Origin: Clostridiales bacterium
Lineage (GTDB): Bacteria > Bacillota > Clostridia > Oscillospirales > Oscillospiraceae
Reading direction: 5' to 3'
Length of the DNA: 64,000 nt
NCBI GenBank assembly: GCA_029268065.1
Contig: JAJUHC010000013.1
Span: 1 to 64,000, forward strand
The notes beneath the pieces are model-generated. The model was not told the origin of the DNA and searched no databases. It worked only from the letters and a program-made list of their open reading frames with translations. Positions 63,401-64,000 of the stretch are shown here, piece after piece. Within the stretch, counting starts at the first letter, position 1. Each line of letters opens with the position of its first letter. Position numbers and translations under genes: made by a program.

Positions 63401-64000
63401 GCATACGGCGCCCGCGGATTCAAATCCGGAGGCTGCGGGGGGCGATATCACGCCGGAGCTGCTTATTGATTTGTGGCGGGAAACGCTGGGAATCGAGGGC
63501 TTAAGGCCCGACGTATCGTTTTTTGAGCAGGGAGGCAGCTCTCTCGGCGCGCTCAGCGTCCTGAGCCAGTATTACAACCGAAACCTCATAATGACCATGG
63601 CACAGTTTTATGATAACCCAACCGCGGCCGCTCAGGCCGAATTTTTCGGGTGCCAGCAAAAAGGGGAGCGCCCCGGCAAAAAGGAAACGCGCCTGCGCCC
63701 GAAGTTCCCCTCAAGGGTTCCGGATCCGGTAAAATCGGCGGACATATCTCAAATGAGGAATATACTTCTGACCGGGGCATCCGGGTACCTCGGAGCGCAT
63801 ATTCTCTATTTTCTGCTTGAGGGCCCGGCCGAAAAGGTTATTTGCCCGATGCGGGACGGAAGCAGGGACCGGCTGCTTCAAACTCTCGCATGGTATTTCG
63901 GGGATGAGTGGACAAAAAAAAGCTCTGAGGCCATAGAGGTAATTTGCGGAGATATAACAAAGCCCATGCTTGGGCTCGACGAAGTATCCCGCAGCAGGCT
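57498..64000 (+). CDS. Non-ribosomal peptide synthetase, C-A-T-C-A-T-R (3' end beyond the window)
   Basis: Frame followed line by line from a stop at 57417 through all of module 1, A2 and T2-R, with spot checks in C2: HHIISDGW and GVPVFNRSN (C1), VVYTSGSTGRPKGVE/NQYGPSETTVGVS/YKTGD/NGKTD (A1), DYFLCGGNSLNALE (T1), HHIICDG and GIPVSARNRPELL (C2), LFTSGSTGQPKGVQV/NMYGPTEAAVYVT (A2), FFEQGGSSLGAL (T2), ILLTGASGYLGAHILYFLL (R). Start codon uncertain (TTG 57498 or ATG 57507). Confidence 0.95.
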   Translation, partial: MIDMAGAPGELFPLSSNQKNIWDLERTFSGKSINSISSTIRFKGKIDFLLMEKALNQVLLNDISLRTQLTIKEGGPCQYHVPYKESRFPLIDLSMADEDGIKSWEEAVTREALNFYDSPLYRFILMKIRDDTAGILVITHHIISDGWTQVSLCNRIGRAYIDLAAGRKSEAETLPSYALFVEEERRYLMSAACERDEEYWKGITGKESEPVSLKSARGSFISPVGKQRSFELPEWLNDAVYSYCSQNRIAPFLVFYMALAAYLKRRGAGDRFTVGVPVFNRSNHIFRKTTGMFVSTVPFCTEISEEWSFDEFRERLAESWLELLRHQRFPLERIRALSNSETPLFNIMLSYQDSKVLKSDCERIDFSGVWHYGGYQAEQLCIHIMNLEDNRRYSVNYEYLVQFFHDSEIERLHSSICHILGAALRSPMKPLAELPITAPEEHRRVVYDFNGTNKPFSYVNPYEMLVSNSLEHPDRPALIYKGDTISYAELIRRAGRVAAALGADGGLFATLLPRSPELYSAIAGIMQAGAAWLIISPDTPYGRILEILNQSGANALISERDVIECIDGLSGLSLPLIDMGALPPATDTVIPSEPEGLAYVVYTSGSTGRPKGVEITRKNLLNFSLGAAPLFPDSPILSLCSIGFDAFILESAAAMLCGKTVVLPDDSDQEDPARLAALIKRYSVGFMAITPSRLAAYLRNRAFADSLLGVRSIICGGEAFPQELLRNILQFTKADIYNQYGPSETTVGVSYARLNDARAITVGRPMDNCRLYVLDEKLNPLPVGVYGELYVGGMCVGRGYRGEPSLTAQSFLNSPFEPGERLYKTGDIAAWTEDGEIVISGRRDRQLKLRGLRIEPQEISECLSKHPFVTDAAVRVVSKNDQQLLIAYCVTSRPVAETELLAYAASYLPRYMIPARVMLIDAIPLTPNGKTDEAALPEPSDEEAVSCASTPLQEQLLLTFRSVLENPGIHAGSDYFLCGGNSLNALEAIGEIEEKTGIRLRVSDLYACRTVRRLGEYLSGLCPESPSGPKPRYALPELKKYEPTDMQKNVYVQSFMDPTKIAYNMPGAFRLGFKPDIERLESAFSALIEGDDNFRTSFVREGASIAAVISDSAEFRLELLGGSREEVFSEFVRPFELSKAPLIRAALWEDEYGGWFMLIDCHHIICDGVSTPLILERLNRIYMGEACSVPLTYKHYAFYQRNDGESNKTAEEYWLGVLQPLPEPLDIPLDSARPAVFDYNGSHLSFSVNQGIAARIDAFCEKHGLTPYMFMLGAFGILVSKASRQRDLVVGIPVSARNRPELLKVCGIFINTLPVRLRPEGDILAYLEGVREAVVGALDHPVLPLDSIISRLNIQRSLSRNPLYQILFSMRPLDAGSFTFGGERLEYIPVPTRTSKLDLSFEAAREGEGYTIFAEYCASLFSEETIRLYGRTFISIIEEMLVGEALSVEDISALSAEDKKRFIYGPGSVSVAFDDMPINRIIKSTALENPDKTAVIWHDEKTTYRELDERSDAVAALLISKGVVRGDRVGLSCMRTPDLLASMLGILKAGAAYVPFLTDYPAERIKYMLATAGARLLLSDESCRNALPSELSCPVATLSQCEGAEAPECYQETADPMYVLFTSGSTGQPKGVQVPHRAIANLLGSVRELMRPHKGPVLCTTNVTFDIFVTESLLALAQGLCVVLADEEEMMLPWKTAELIRKHHTTIAQFTPSRLQMCLSNDAFAAAADNIEFVILVGEAVTPQLVEKFKKHSRGRFVNMYGPTEAAVYVTQGELSAGEAVNIGVPLNNCRIYVLDERRKPVMPTARGELYLAGTCLADGYVSRPDLTDAVFVPDPFFEGQKMYKSGDSGRLRSDGVLECFGRLDSQIKINGNRVELDEINLAMLNAGAKQAATVAIRNSDQSTSLYGFVSPESIDIHELKRRIGKTLLPYMIPVQIIKMERLPYNPSGKIDFPALKNMISSQKEPQMHTAPADSNPEAAGGDITPELLIDLWRETLGIEGLRPDVSFFEQGGSSLGALSVLSQYYNRNLIMTMAQFYDNPTAAAQAEFFGCQQKGERPGKKETRLRPKFPSRVPDPVKSADISQMRNILLTGASGYLGAHILYFLLEGPAEKVICPMRDGSRDRLLQTLAWYFGDEWTKKSSEAIEVICGDITKPMLGLDEVSRSR

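Overview
The window is a Firmicutes (Clostridia-like) chromosomal segment made mostly of ordinary housekeeping genes: murD, two M42 peptidases, a methionine gamma-lyase-like gene, yunB, ligA, tRNA-Cys, cysK, an amino-acid ABC transporter, bioY/birA, dxs, tlyA, NAD kinase, argR, recN, a tyrosine T-box with tyrS, glnS, valS, the spoIIA operon, pcrA, a type-4 UDG and others. The accessory content stands out more. (1) A large plus-strand NRPS runs off the right edge (about 57.5-64.0 kb). It is absent from the supplied ORF track because it has no stop codon inside the window. Read by hand it is C-A-T-C-A-T followed by the start of a terminal reductase (R), an architecture that predicts an N-capped dipeptide aldehyde or pyrazinone. 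(2) A 6.9-kb segment is bounded by 76-bp perfect direct repeats. One copy is the 3' end plus terminator of rnpB (RNase P RNA) and the other is an orphan copy of that tail, which is an att-like footprint of an element integrated into rnpB. No recombinase is visible in the segment. It carries split chromate transporters, a LysR regulator, an orphan anSME-type radical SAM enzyme, a decayed pgi, a ROK regulator and a decayed DUF3842-like gene. (3) Other notable items are a soluble [FeFe]-hydrogenase-like/MCP fusion sensor, a Nik/Opp-type operon ending in a SAM methyltransferase, an ECF sigma coupled to a membrane beta-propeller protein divergent from the NRPS, an orphan MtaA/CmuA-like methyltransferase next to an acylating aldehyde dehydrogenase, a BirA operator, and dense arrays of intergenic hairpins. 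All family calls were made by reading the translations; no database search was run.
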